Part shown: positions 1-12,135 of the stretch, one piece after another | How the letters are laid out: every line of letters starts with the position of its first letter | How positions within the stretch are numbered: the first letter of the stretch is position 1 | Assembly: GCF_000226095.1 (NCBI RefSeq) | Contig: NC_016472.1 | Span: 7,688,001-7,752,000, forward strand | DNA: 64,000 nt | Source: Thermothelomyces thermophilus ATCC 42464 | Lineage: Eukaryota; Ascomycota; Sordariomycetes; Sordariales; Chaetomiaceae | Direction: 5' to 3' | The notes under the pieces: generated by a model | Database searches by the model: none | What the model saw: the letters and a program-made list of their open reading frames with translations, nothing else | What the model was told of the DNA's origin: nothing | Translations under genes and position numbers: made by a program

Positions 1-3000
1 CGAACGAATATTGTAGTCAGCAGCCAAGGAGCGAAGACCGCCGGCGCACTGAAGGCCGAGTTCGTAATCTTCAGCATCCGACGCAAATTCTAGCGAGCTA
101 TCCGGCTCAGGGTACGGAGCCAGCATGATGGAAGGTGTCGTATCGTTCTTGATACGCGGGAGACGCTGCCACAACTCCTCTGTAATGAAGGGCATGAACG
201 GATGCAGCAGTCGCAATGCGACATCCAGCGTCCGATACAATGTCTGCTGCACGCTCTGCTGCTGCTCTGGGGTCCCATCGCTCAGGATGCCTTTGCTATT
301 CTCAATGAAGACGTCGCACAGCTCATCATAGAAGAATTGGTATGCGAGCTTTGTGCTAGTAGAGAATTGCCGGGCTTCGAGTGCCTCGTTGATGCCCTTG
401 ACGGCAGAGTTCATGCGATGAAGTATCCAGCGCTCCGGCACGGAGAGAGCCGAAATGTTCAACTCCGAAGCCGGGACGAAATCCTGGGGCAACTTGCCCA
501 GGACATACTTGCTGGCCTGCCAGATCTTATTGCAGAACCGGCGGTAGGCGTGCATCACCTTGATGTCAAAGTTGATGTCGCCTCCACCCGTGGTGTACGA
601 GAGCAGAGTGAACCGGAGGGCGTCTGCTCCACACTCGGGGATACCACCGGGGAAAGCAGTCTTCTGATACTTCGTGGCGCGCTCAATCTCGTCCTCCTTC
701 AGGTTGCCCGTCAGGAGCTTTGCGTGGAGCGACTCAAGGTCGATACCGCTGATGATGTCGAGAGGGTCAATGACGTTACCAAGCGACTTGCTCATCTTCC
801 TGCCCTCAGAGTCGCGGATGAGACTGTGGCAATACACCTCGGTGAAGGGAACTTGGCCCGTCAACTTGAGGCTGAGCATGATCATGCGGCTGACCCAAAA
901 GAACAAGATATCCCAACCCGTTTCCAGCATGCTGGTGGGGAAGAAGTTCTTGAAATCAGGATGCTCGGTGTTGGGCCAGCCCAGGGTAGACATGGGCCAC
1001 AGCCCAGAGCTGAACCAAGTGTCCAGGCAGTCAGGGTCCTGTTCCAGGCGGAACTTCTTCCCGGGGAACTTGGCCTCGGCTTTCGCCTGGGCTTCCTCTG
1101 GCGTCCTGCCAACAACCCACACGGATTTGTCGGTCTCACCCCGGTCCTCTTCTCCATCAAGGATAACACGGTAAGCCGGAATGCGGTGGCCCCACCTTGA
1201 AGCGGACAATTAGCACAATGCAATCGCTCGGAAAAGGGATGCAGCACGTACCAAAGCTGACGAGAAATGCACCAGTCGTTGACATTTGACAGCCACCTGT
1301 CGTAGGATTTCCTTGCACTCTCGGGGCTGATCTTGATTTTGCCCTCCTCGACGACTTTCAGTGCAGCCTCCGCCATCTCCTTCATACGCACCCACCATTG
1401 CGGCGTCATATACGGTTCAATGACGTCCTTCGTCTTTTCGCACAGCGGGATGACCATCGCGTGGGGTTCTTTCTTGACAAAAAGCCCGCGCTTGGTTAGC
1501 TCCTCGACCACGGTATACCGAGCATGGAACCTCTTCTGGCCCTGGAACATCGGGCCAGCATTCTCGTTGAGAGTGCCATCCTCGTTCAAAATGTTGATGA
1601 ACTCCAGGTTGTGGCGTTCACCCAGCTTGTAATCGTTGAAGTCGTGGGCGGGAGTCAGCTTGACAGCACCTGTACCGAACTCCGGATCGACATAGCTGTC
1701 TTCAACAATAGGAAGGAGACTACATCTTGTCAATAACTGAATATCCGTGCCAAGACAGGTGACTCGACTAACCGATCTGTGAATGGGTGGCGCGCGAACT
1801 TGCCCACTAGATGAGCGTAGCGGGGGTCACCGGGGCTAACGGCAATACCAGTATCGCCGAGGATGGTCTCGGGACGGGTGGTTGCAACCTCGATTGTTTG
1901 GTCCGTGCCGTCGATCGGATACTTGAAGTATGTCAGGACGCCGAATTCAACTTTCCGGTCATATCCTGGCACATCGAGCATGGTGCGGCCGGTGATCTCT
2001 TTATTTTCCACCTCCAACGAGCTGAGGGCGGTCCGCAAGTGCGTACACCAATTGACCAAGCGGCTGGACCTGTAGATGTAGCCTTCTTCGTGAAGGCGGC
2101 AGAAGGTCTCCATGGTAGCCGCACTCAGGTTTTCGTCCATGGTGAACGCCTCGCGTGACCAGTCCATCGACCCACCCATAAGCCTCTGGGCGTTATTGAT
2201 GCGGTTATGGTACTCTCCCTTCCACTCCCAGACGAGTTTCGTGAAGGCCTCTCGTCCAAGCTCGATACGCGTCTTTTTCTCTTTCTTCCAAAGCATCTTC
2301 TCGACCACGGACTGTGTCGAGATACCAGCATGGTCGCAACCGGGGACCCAGAGCGTAGAGAACCCCCTCATCCGGTACCACCGAATCAGAGTGTCCTGGA
2401 GCGAGTTGGCCAAGGCATGGCCGCAGTGCAGGGCGCCAGTCACATTGGGAGGCGGTAGAGGAATGACAAACTTCCCGGCGTCAGGTGACCGCGCTGGTCG
2501 CGGCTGGAAAAAGCCGCTCTTCTCCCACCACTGGTACCAGGCCGACTCGACCGCCTTGGGGTTGTATGCCTGGAAATGCGGGTGGTCGAAGGGCTGGATG
2601 ATCTTCTTCTCGCCGGCCGGGGTCTCGTCTTTGTAGGGAGGCAGAGCGGGAGCCTGGGCCTTGGGAGCCTTCTGAGCAGGCTGAGCAGCATCTTTCTTGG
2701 GCTGCTGCTGTTTCAACTTCTCCTGCTTAGCCGCGAACTTGGCCGCCTTATCAGCCTTGGCTTTCTCCTTTTTCTCTGGTAGTTGTGACAGATTAGCACC
2801 GGTGTCGGCAGCTGGGTGACTCAGCGATGGGGTTTGGCGCTCACCGTTCTTCTTGACTGTTCCCGGATCGACCGCGGGAGCGGCAGCGGCAGCGGCAGCT
2901 GCAGCGGCATCGGACGCGTCGGGAGCCATGTTTGCGGGTCGTCGAAGGGAGTAGTATCGAGGCGATGGCAGGATGAAAGCCGAGGGAAGTTTGAGAAGCG

Positions 3001-3043
3001 GTTCCCGTCTCAGGCTAGCCAGTCGCCGGAACGAACTCAGCAT
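1..3043 (-). CDS. VAS1: Valyl-tRNA synthetase, dual mitochondrial/cytosolic (3' end outside the window)
   Basis: Class I aminoacyl-tRNA synthetase that charges tRNA-Val with valine. Exons read 3043-1773, 1719-1252 and 1195-1, with introns 1720-1772 and 1196-1251 (GT..AG); splicing restores the continuous family reading HPFTDRLLPIVED and [11 protein letters not shown]. The HIGH-type signature appears as [15 protein letters not shown] in exon 1 and KMSKS is encoded near 781-822. There are two in-frame starts. The ATG at 3043 adds 38 residues rich in Arg, Leu and Ser without acidic residues, a classic mitochondrial presequence. The ATG at 2929 begins [10 protein letters not shown] followed by an Ala/Lys-rich extension. 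Yeast VAS1 makes both isoforms by alternative starts, so the same is inferred here. The coding frame is open at base 1, so the C-terminal anticodon-binding part is missing only because the window ends. Confidence 0.96.
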
Positions 3044-4230
3044 CCAGGGCTTTTGGAGGGGTCAATGGGCCAAAGAGGGGCGGGAGGTGACTTTGAAGAG
3101 GGGCCCTTTAGGCTTGCAGGAATTTCTGCCAGTCAACCAGAGGGGGGGGTCGCTGCATGAGTCAAATGGAAACGGCTCCAGCTGCCACCAAACCTATCCC
3201 CGGCAAATTCAGCCGACCCCACCGCGGGCACCAAGCATAGGCCAGCAACACAAGCACCGGCGACCAGACCTCTCGTTTCAGCATTCCAAAGGGAACACTG
3301 AAAACATCACTTTTCGGGTCTTCAGATTTTTTTCTTTTTTTTTCTTTTTTGTATGAAAATTACAAGAACTCAACCATGGACCGTAGAGTCGCCTGAAATT
3401 GTCGATCGATGCCCACGGTCCAGACGGTGGCGTGCAAACAACAACGGGCGCTTGTCACATCTCGGGTTAGGGTTGGGCGCTGTGTAGCAAAATGCGAAGC
3501 AAGCTCCCGCGCTCCAGTTTCTCAGTTACCGTCATGTCTACTGTGTAGGTCAGGTAGCTATCCGTCTTCGTGCACTACAGTTCCTTTGGAAAGAAGAGGA
3601 TTTCCATCCGAAATGCCATGTTGTGCAGATCTCTCAGTCTTTACTACCCCTCAGCCACAGGCCGACACCAATTATCTAATCCGTATACCGACAAAGCTGA
3701 GGCCCGATAGGAGTTTGCACGACTTGGTGGGAGGCGCGAGCATGCGGGGAACCGTTGCTGACCCCTGCAGCGCATGAGGCATGGGTTCGTATCAGTACGA
3801 GTGAGTACATACGCAGTACATACAAGCCTCGGTCTCACCCCAAATTACACACATAATCACGGCGTGCTTGGCGTGTTTACGTGTACACGTACCTGTATCC
3901 TCAGGCTCCCGTCGTCAAGGTTCAAGGTGGGGAGAGGTTGGGCATGCGCAACGCAGGTAGCTTCCCAGTTGTGGCACCTCCCCCACTTGCTGTTGCCATC
4001 ACAAGCCCTAGGAGCATCTTCTCGTCATTCATCCTCCTCTTAGGCAACTTTAATCACACCACTCCTTCTTCCCCTAGTACGGAGTTGGACCTTGTCTACA
4101 CAAATGACTCTGCGCATCACGGCCTGACTCTGCGAGCAGCGCCACCCAACTCACTACGTTGCTTGAGTTCTTAAGTTCAGACTTACTATCTTGGCCATCG
4201 CGTCCTCGAGTACCGCGTGACAGCCCCACG
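3044..4230. other. Divergent intergenic region between VAS1 and the RING ligase gene
   Basis: No gene is supported. The stretch holds a pyrimidine-rich tract near 3326-3351 close to the VAS1 5' side, and a telomere-like box (GGGTTAGGGTTGGG, 3464-3477). The 3'-most 150 bases before 4231 are CT-rich, as in many fungal promoters and leaders. Short open frames here have no family resemblance. Confidence 0.6.
3464..3477. promoter_or_regulatory. Telobox-like element in a divergent promoter
   Basis: The sequence GGGTTAGGGTTGGG contains one exact TTAGGG telomere unit with flanking half units. A 13-base match (GGGTTAGGGTTGG) lies upstream of SLU7 at 43145-43157. In yeasts such boxes bind Tbf1/Rap1-like Myb proteins in promoters; that role here is inference. 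Confidence 0.4.
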
Positions 4231-6790
4231 ATGCGGCCTCCGCGGATTGCTATCCTCGTCCTCTTTTCTGCCGCATCCCTCTTTCTCGTTTGCCGATCGA
4301 TCGGATCTGCTCGGCGCACGGGTCCCGGAACGTCGTCGCTATCGCAGAAGTCATCATTCCGGGCGTTATTCTCGTTTTCCTCGCCCTTCTCACTCTTCCC
4401 GCCAAGCGCCGCCATCAGCCTCACCGATGACAACAGTACCTTCTTTCCTGCCAGACCGGCGGCATTCGGTCCTCCTTTGCCTGCGAAGGGGTTGAGCGGA
4501 CAACTTTGGATAGGGAGTGGCTTCTCGGATGAGACCTTGCAAGAGGGTGAAGGAGAGGGCGAGCTCGGTTGCAGCGATATTCCGGGATGGGAAGATGGGA
4601 GGTTGAAATCGGCCATCAAAGCAGCAGCACAAGGGTCGGCCAGCAGGAACGCCATTCCGCTTGTTGAAGCCGCAAAAACGCCGGGGATGAGCGACCCAGC
4701 GGACAACATGTTGGTTGGCTGGGACGCGGTTTCGAGGAAACGACCTCGTGCCCAACCGAAAACCCCGGACGATGGAACAGACGACTATCTTCACCAAGCC
4801 CTTCAGCAAGCGAGGAGCCCTTACAGCAATGAACCAACAGGCTCGGGGATGGACCACGCCGATATTCAGTGGCTGCAAGAATCGGCAGAAATCACCGGCA
4901 AGATAGCCTTACTGAGCCGAGGGGGCTGTGGCTTTCTCGAGAAGGTCAAGTGGGCACAGCGTCGAGGCGCCATCGCTCTCATTGTTGGAGACAACCAAAA
5001 AGGGGGACCTTTAATTCAGATGTTTGCGCGGGGCAACGTGGATAATGTTACGATTCCCTCAGTCTTCACATCGTGGACGACCGCGCACTTGCTGTCTTCG
5101 CTGATGCAACCGGGTAGTGCCATTGAGGATGTTCTTCGGGGGAAGGGAAATGCGCAACTAAAAGTCCGTCATTCCAGCAGGGGTGGGACGAGCAACAATG
5201 CGAGGATGCCGCCGTCCTCTCCAGGGGACACGACAACGCCTGGCTCGTTACAGAGATCTGAGAGATCAACTGTGGCAAGGAGAGGATGGATATCCCGACT
5301 TTTTCGTTTGGGTGATACCCAGCATGTTTCTACCGACACGAGTCGGCCACCAACAAGCGGCAGGCTTGACTGGGTCCCGGTCGATGCCTTGGATGACGAG
5401 AATAACAAGCTCTTCAAGCCCAGCCTTGACAAGGCGACAAAGGACAGCACGAAAGGCCCTCGCGAGTCTTCCGAGGACGGTTTTGAAATTGGGGTACAAG
5501 ATTGGCGTGATCCGGACTACGCAAGAACGGCTGCGCAGAACGATGACGTTCTCAGGCGCGCTGGCGAGGCTGAGAACACTCCCCTTGCCGACATCAATGG
5601 ACCCAAAGGTGGAAGTATTACTCCGAGCAGCGGTGAATATGTGTCGGAATCAGTGGGAAAGTCTATTTCCTCAGGGCCCAGAAAGTTGAAATCATCTTCA
5701 GGCTCGCGGGGCGGACTGCTGTCGAGAATCTTCGGCAGCGACGACGAAGCAAATGAGAACACAGACCACGCGGCCGACGAGACCGGCGGTAGTTCAGCCA
5801 CGACACCAGCTCCGGCTCCTACAGCTCCTGCCGGTGACGATGCTCATGAGGGCCTCTGGGTCACTATCACACCGACTGGCAGCGCCAGTCCTTTCTTTGA
5901 CACCCTCTTGGTCCTCGTAATCAGCCCTCTCATAACCTTAACAGTTGTGTATGCCCTCCTTATCTTACGGGTAAAGATCAGGATGCGGAGATGGAGGGCT
6001 CCGAAGTCGGTCGTCGATCGTCTTCCGGTACGAACGTATCATACAATCGCCCCTTCTCCAGTCCCGTCACCGGGAAGCCCATCCTCGAAAACACCCTCTC
6101 CAAGGAGTTCATCGCCCACAACACCATTATTGCAAAGCTCCTCAGAATCTCAACCGCAGTCTCACGCCGTTACCGGCACTTCTGATTCGGGCGAAGCTGT
6201 CAGCGCACATTCGTCGTCGCAAGCAAACCAGGCGCCTTCCCGTGGGAAGAACTCGCGTGGTGTTTCTAGCGAATGGAGGAAGTACATGGGAAGACAAGTG
6301 GAGTGTGTCGTCTGCTTGGAGGAGTATATCGACGGTGTCAGCAGGGTCATGAGCCTCCCTTGCGGACATGAGTTCCACGCTGAGTGCATGTAAGTTGTCA
6401 ATACCCGCACGACGGGAAATTTCAAGTAGCGTGCTGACGTCAACCAGAACACCTTGGCTCACCACCAGACGTCGCACATGCCCTATCTGCAAAAACGATG
6501 TTGTTCGCTCATTAGCCCGTGGTACTTCCTCTGGCCCGCAGTATGAGCCCTTCCGCGAGGACGACTACGAGAGCAGCAGTGGCGAATCTTCCGACAGTTA
6601 TCAGGAGAGGGTCCCTTCTCCAAACGGACTTGAAGACCTTGAGCGCGGCCCTTCCTGGAATCAATCACCCAGACAAGATTGGCACGCAAATCGCAACGAT
6701 GTGTGGTTCAGCGCTCTAGCGAGCCGTTTTGGGGGAAGCTCATCCTTTTCAACGAGGCGGGACGGCTCTGGAGCTGACGGTGGTCGGTAA
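4231..6790 (+). CDS. PA-TM-RING type E3 ubiquitin ligase
   Basis: Predicted single-pass endomembrane ubiquitin ligase of 833 aa. Exon 1 is 4231-6389 and exon 2 is 6448-6790; intron 6390-6447 splits the RING finger, and splicing gives HAECITPWLTTRRRTCPICK. The ATG at 4231 is chosen because it is directly followed by a signal peptide (MRPPRIAILVLFSAASLFLV); an in-frame ATG-like start 24 codons upstream would bury it. A protease-associated domain lies at about residues 205-300 (TGKIALLSRGGCGFLEKV), a transmembrane helix at about 556-580, and a RING-H2 at about 692-742 (CVVC, CGHEFH, CPIC). This order matches the RNF13/GRAIL class, with a lumenal PA domain and a cytosolic RING. The long linkers rich in Ser, Pro and Asp look disordered. 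Substrates are unknown. Confidence 0.9.
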
Positions 6791-7642
6791 TTGGTGTTCT
6801 GCGGATTGGAACACTCCGCTATGGGATATGAGAACATCCTGGCTGAAGCGTTGACAGTGGTTAGCGTACAGGATGGCGTTTTAGCTCATCTGTATTACTC
6901 TTTTGGCGGCTGGATGGAAGGTACTGGCGTTTTAGTGCATCGTTTCAAGGCACCGGGACATATTGGTTGGTGGGTATGGGACTGACGCTCGTTTGCTATT
7001 TTATTTTGTTTTTAAGTCATGATACCTTGTCCTATTACTTCTGACGACTCGAAATAACTTGATCGACTAATGGAAACGGCGGGGGAAGGGGCTCGGGGTT
7101 ACTTGCTAAGGGAAAGGTTTGGCTATTTGCAAATACCGTTCGGACTACGTACTCTACATAGGTGTGAGGCTGCTTAAATCAGAATTCCGAGTATTATCAG
7201 CTTAGGCCCCGTAATTGGCATTTTTGCGTGCGCTTCTAGAGTTGCGAGGTTATAGACTCGGTGCTCGGGCGAACTGGCTGTTGGCGAGGGTGGGAGTGCC
7301 AATCACCCCACATCCTTGCTTGAATTGTTAACGCGCTCACCGCGACTGCCTCAACCTCGAACGCCAACGGTGACCGTACCCCTCTTTGCGGCGATTCAGA
7401 AAGATTTCTCGCAAAAACCTTTCTCGATAACTCGAACGCTACACCTTTCTTGGAGTTAGCAAGGAGAACTCCTGCCTGGCTTCCTTAACACTGCTGGGGG
7501 TTCTTAGAGCGTCCTCTCGCCAATCAGCTAATTAAACCAACGAACATTCCGGTCTCACACTTTTGGTTCCATACTTCAAGTGCGCGCAATCATTTCTCTA
7601 AGGTCCAGCAGGGACCCCACCCTGCTTGGATCGTCCTAAGTG
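6791..7642. other. Intergenic region upstream of APC5
   Basis: No gene is seen. The left part is likely the 3' UTR of the RING gene and the right part the APC5 promoter and leader. A 12-base perfect palindrome TATTTGCAAATA sits at 7124-7135; its meaning is unknown. Confidence 0.5.
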
Positions 7643-10132
7643 ATGTCGCGGTATCTCTCTCCATCCAAAATCGGCCTGTTGGCTCTTGTCGAGCTGTACA
7701 TCAAAGGAGCAGTTCCCAACGATGCCATCATCCCAGTGGTCAGCTTCCTCGCATCTCACCTGCTTGACTGCAGTTTAACAGGGCCGCTCTCGGCTCCTGA
7801 CGCACAATGGAGGAAGGCCGAGGACACCATTCAGCTTGCCGTCTCGGTCCAGCACTTCGAGGATCTGCTGGCGCCCTTTCCTGCGATCGACCGTCTCCCC
7901 GGCCGAAGTCTCTGGGATAGGTTTCTGGAGAAGCTCTGGGGCATTGACTCGTTGCACACGTTGCACGACTTCTTCGACGAGCTTCCGAAATTCCTGGCCA
8001 GGACGAAAGCGGAGCTGCGCGAGCTAGAGGCGCGCGGCGAGGAGCCTCCTTCCGGCGTCCTTCTGGCGCGGAACTCACCATTTGGGGTTTTTGTCAGAAG
8101 GGCACACCTTGAGTTCACAAAGTTGCAGTTCGACCATGTCGCCGACCTGTGGAAAACGTTTGTCAAGTACCGGCAGCCGACGGCTGCGTACTGGAGACGA
8201 CGGAACCCTCAACACACCCGGCTCAGTTTCGACTCGGTCCTTCTGGACCGCCAGCATGAGTGGGGACCTCAGACCGACGAGGTTGCAGTGGCGGCGTATG
8301 GGAACATGCTCCTCGTGGATGGTCAAGAAAGCGCGCCACCAGTCAGCACCGACGATATTGAGAGCCTGTTGGAGTTCCAGATCGAGCAGGTGCAGAGTAG
8401 GCTTCCCCTGGTGATGTGACAATCACGGGACAGACTGGCTGATTCATTCATGCAGGGTACGGAACAAGGGTTCCGCCAAAGATTAGAGACCAGTTCCAGC
8501 AACTTCTGAAAAGCAGTCGTGTCGTCCCGAGCTTGTCACACTATCTCAAGTAGGTTGCATACCTCCTGATGCTGTACAGGACTTTGGCTTACCTGGCGTA
8601 GCTTTTCCGACTCATGGCGGGCCAGAGAATTTCCCGCGGCGTTCGATCACCTCCACCGCTACTTCGACTACACCATGCAGGACCGGGACCGTCTGTTTTA
8701 CCAGTACGCGCTGCTGAACCTGGCGATTGTGCAATCAGATTTTGGCTGTCACAAGGAGGCCGTGGCAACCATGCTGGAAGCTATCTCGACGGCGAAGGAG
8801 AACCGGGACACTACTTGCCTCAACTTTGCGCTGAACTGGTTCTTCCATTTCGGTAAAGCACACCCAAGCCTCGTTAAGGAGCTTGAGGGTAACAGCATGC
8901 TCGGAAGCGACAAAGAACTTCTCGCGTTCCTCCGGGCCAAAGCAAAGGAAACGGGCATGTGGATACTTTGGAGTTCGGCGCTTCTAAGTGACGCGAAGCT
9001 GGGGCTGGCCAATGGCGAAAGCATCTCTGTCGCAATGGAGAGCATGGCGCGAAGTTCCCAGATCATTGTTGAGAAAAACATCAAATCGATGCTTGGAGCC
9101 CAGCTCTCACTGGCCCTTGCCTTGTGGGACAGGCTCGGCATGGCCGTCATGTCGAGCATGACGTGCGAAGTCTTCCTCCGCTGCCATGCTCGCGGCTCCG
9201 TCTTTGACGACGAGCTGAGATTCGCGTGTAGGATGGCGGGTATGCTAGCTGGCAAGGGGATGTATGAGGAAGCACGCGCACAGCTTGAGCGCGTGGACGT
9301 TAACTCGCTCCGCTCAGCAAAAGCTGACCAATACTGGCGACTTTACCGTGGCCTCCTGAAGCTGCGCCGCGACCTCCACCACAATGACCTCGAGTCCGCC
9401 GAAACCCTCCTCTCACAGCTCCTCCAGAACACCACCGAGAACATCGAATCCGATATGGTCTTCATCATCGACACGCTCCACATCGAGGCTCTCACCCGCC
9501 GCAAAGACTACAATGCGGCTTTCAACAAAGTCGACCGCCTCATTTCCGAGCTTCGCGATGACGATCGCGACGTCTCCTTACGGATCCGCCTCCTCCTACT
9601 CAAAGCCCAGATCTTCGACAGCATCGGCCGCCCAGAGCGCGGCTTCACGCTCGCCATGCGCGCAGCGAGTATGGCGTGGCGGGCGCGCCTCCTCTCGCTG
9701 CTCTGGCAGGCCGTCGGCGCATTAGCCAACATCCTCAACGCCCTTGGCGAGTTTGCCGCCGCCGAACGGTTGCTTGTCTCCGTACTGCCCCGCTGTCTCG
9801 AGACCGACGTTGCTTACACGGCCGGCACGCTGTACGACCTGCTGGCGGACGCGAGAGTGGGCCAGGCGGGAGAGATGGTCAATAAAGGTGGCAGTCGGAG
9901 TCGCGGTGGCGGAGCGCCGTCGCCAGAGAGGGTTGCGATGATAGACCGGGCGCAGAAGGCGCTGGATCGGGCATTCAAGTGCTTTTCTGCGGTGGAGGAT
10001 GTCACCAAAAGGGGTGAGATCATGGCGAAGAAGGCTACGCTCTTCAGGGCGAGCGGGGATCTTGCGAGGGCTGAGGAGTGTGCAGATACATATTTGAGAT
10101 TGTGGGATGAGATTTCGGTGGGAAAGGGGTGA
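7643..10132 (+). CDS. APC5: Anaphase-promoting complex subunit 5
   Basis: Scaffold subunit of the APC/C ubiquitin ligase that drives mitotic exit. Exons are 7643-8396, 8456-8549 and 8602-10132; introns 8397-8455 and 8550-8601 both start with GTAGG. Coding length is 2,379 nt, giving 792 aa. The N-terminus (MSRYLSPSKIGLLALVELYI) and the HRYFDYT..RDRLFYQYALLNLA segment are typical of fungal Apc5, followed by an alpha-helical TPR-like array to the C-terminus (for example DTLHIEALTRRKDYNAAFNK). A GTG lies directly before the ATG; the ATG is used. APC5 next to COX13 and APN2 is the conserved left flank of the mating-type locus in Sordariomycetes. Confidence 0.92.
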
Positions 10133-10570
10133 CGAACAGTCAAAGGGAGGAGCGGAAAGGTTATTATCAGTAGTATGTTGGCTGAAACGTATGGAGACGG
10201 CCGATGTTCCCTTGTTGGCCCTGGCTGATTTGCAGGACAAGTGTTTGTCAATCCAAGTGCCTAAGGGCAAATTCGTCGTGTGCTGGTACATTGCTCGATG
10301 TCTGCTACACTGTTCGAACCTTTCGCATGGACTCAGAAACATGTTACCACGGACAGTTCTGGGCAAACGACGACGCAACAAAGTCGCATAGGCACAGCAG
10401 CACACGAGATCTATCAGCGGCGAGCCCCAGATCACTGGAGTTCAATTCTTCAACTCTAGGAAACATATACAGTTGGCTGGCTATTTGTGCCGTCTCTCTT
10501 GGAACCATCTACGTAACCACCTCTCCTTTGTCCTCGGGAAAACGGAATGACCGCTGCCCGGGTTATTTGT
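10133..10570. other. Convergent intergenic region between APC5 and COX13
   Basis: This 438-base spacer separates two convergent 3' ends. No open frame of known family and no repeat is seen; it should hold both 3' UTRs and polyadenylation signals. Confidence 0.5.
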
Positions 10571-11404
10571 CTAGGTGGTCTTGTCCTTGTTGTGGTAGTT
10601 GACCGAATCGTTCCAGCTGAGAGTCAGGATTAGCAAAGCTGCCCGAAGATCAAGTCTGTCCATTCCGTCTTCGTGTAGCGGAATGGTTTGCCGGAGTATA
10701 CACGTACAAGAGGGTCTGTTCCGGGCTTCTGTTAGCTTCTTGATTCACTGGCACACACCCAAGCCAGTTCGATAGTACGTATACGTACCTTGTCACCATC
10801 GCCCCATTGGTAGTTCTTGGTGCGAATGTTCTGGTAGGGGTACTCGACGCGCTCCTCGAGAGGGGGCATGTGCGACCAGTGCTCCCAGTGCTCGTTCCAG
10901 AGAATGTAGGCGTTCACGCCGCTGAGAAGAAGGGCGGGGGGGACGGCGCTGTTTGGGTAGCGGTGTCTGTCAGTTCATCTGCTCGCTTGTGATGTGCTGT
11001 TCTTGCTGAATCCGCCCTCATTGCTCTCCTCTTGTGACCTTCGGCGACTCAATTCCTCCTCTTCTGCGGTTGTTTCTGGACCGGCATGCAGTCGGTTCGG
11101 GCATTGCGGCGGAAAGTCACCAAAACCACGCATTGGAAAGGCCAGGGAGGGTGATGGCATACTAGAGGGAGATCTTGCGCCAGAGCTCTGCTTCTCTGTC
11201 AGCTCCTGAGTCAATTGGCAAAAGAAAAAAAGGGACGCATAGGGCATCCCCACCAGTCGTGTGGCCGGCGTGCTCCTTCACGGCGCGGCGCTCGCGGACG
11301 AAGCTGCTCTCGGTCTCGGTGCTGGCGAAGCGGCGCTGGGCCTGGGCGCGGAGTTGCGCGTTGAAACGCGGCACAGCGCGGGCAATCTGGCGCTGCACGA
11401 ACAT
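10571..11404 (-). CDS. COX13: Cytochrome c oxidase subunit VIa, five exons including an 8-nt microexon
   Basis: Small nuclear-encoded subunit of mitochondrial complex IV. Exons on the minus strand are 11404-11254, 11187-11163, 10948-10789, 10715-10708 and 10616-10571, coding 390 nt (129 aa). The N-terminus (MFVQRQIARAVPRFNAQLRA) is Arg-rich and lacks acids, as in a mitochondrial presequence. The conserved core is EHAGHTTELWRKISLYAVPP, then the membrane helix, then NEHWEHWSHMPPLEER and EYPYQNIRTKNYQWGDGDK, ending TLFWNDSVNYHNKDKTT. Exon 2 is only 25 nt and exon 4 only 8 nt (ACCCTCTT); without exon 4 the frame and the conserved KTLFW motif are lost. The second intron (10949-11162, 214 nt) is long for this window. 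COX13 is divergent from APN2, as in other Sordariomycete MAT flanks. Confidence 0.94.
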
Positions 11405-12135
11405 GGCGACGGATTGTTTTCGGCGAGGCGCTCGATTGGGGTGGTGTTGGGTGTGGTGTGTCAATGGAGTGCAGGTGAGCTTCGAGGTTTCGGGCAAAGA
11501 TGGATGAATGCAACCGTTGACCCGCTTTTGCTGAGCTAGCTCCACTGGGCTGGTCGTGAGGTCAGACCCGAATCAGCTCATTTTCGGCAACACCTCGGGT
11601 TTGTGTGAGGCAGGAGCTTTCACTGTGCACGAGCCAAGAGCTTGGCAAGAGAGGATGACATAAGGAGCCCAGAAGGGGAACATGACCTGATCAGGTGACT
11701 TCGCGATCGGCAGGTGCGTTGTGTATGGCGCCTGCCCACTCCATCGTCGCGAACAGAACGAAGATCGAGGCGTATTCCAAAAATCCGCTTCTTGTTAAAC
11801 GCCAATGTGAATAAATGAGGACTGATAAGGAATATGCTCGAATAACTACTAGTGATGCGCTGTACAGATCGTACGGACTTTAAGCCACAGTTTCCACCTT
11901 GAATTGTTTCTCTGTCCTAGACCAACCTCTGGAATACCGTCAAGCTTCGTCACTTGATGGATGGAAACCCTCGCTATCCCGCTCATGAACCACTCTGCTT
12001 GCCAGTCGCTCACGGCATTTCAACAATCTTCTTGGTGTTGTACCGAAACGTGACGTGACACCACTGGTCGGTTCTGGCTTGAAAGTCGACATCAGCGCAT
12101 CTGTCCACGCCTTGCGGAAGCGACGGGCAGCCACA
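11405..12135. promoter_or_regulatory. Divergent COX13/APN2 promoter region
   Basis: 731 bases between two head-to-head genes; it must contain both promoters. No other gene or clear repeat is seen. This spacer and the neighbouring APN2 3' region are used as phylogenetic markers in many Sordariomycetes. Confidence 0.55.

Noticed and set aside
202-1200. Long plus-strand open frame of 332 codons
   Set aside because: It lies antisense to the valyl-tRNA synthetase exon, whose protein matches its family along the whole stretch.
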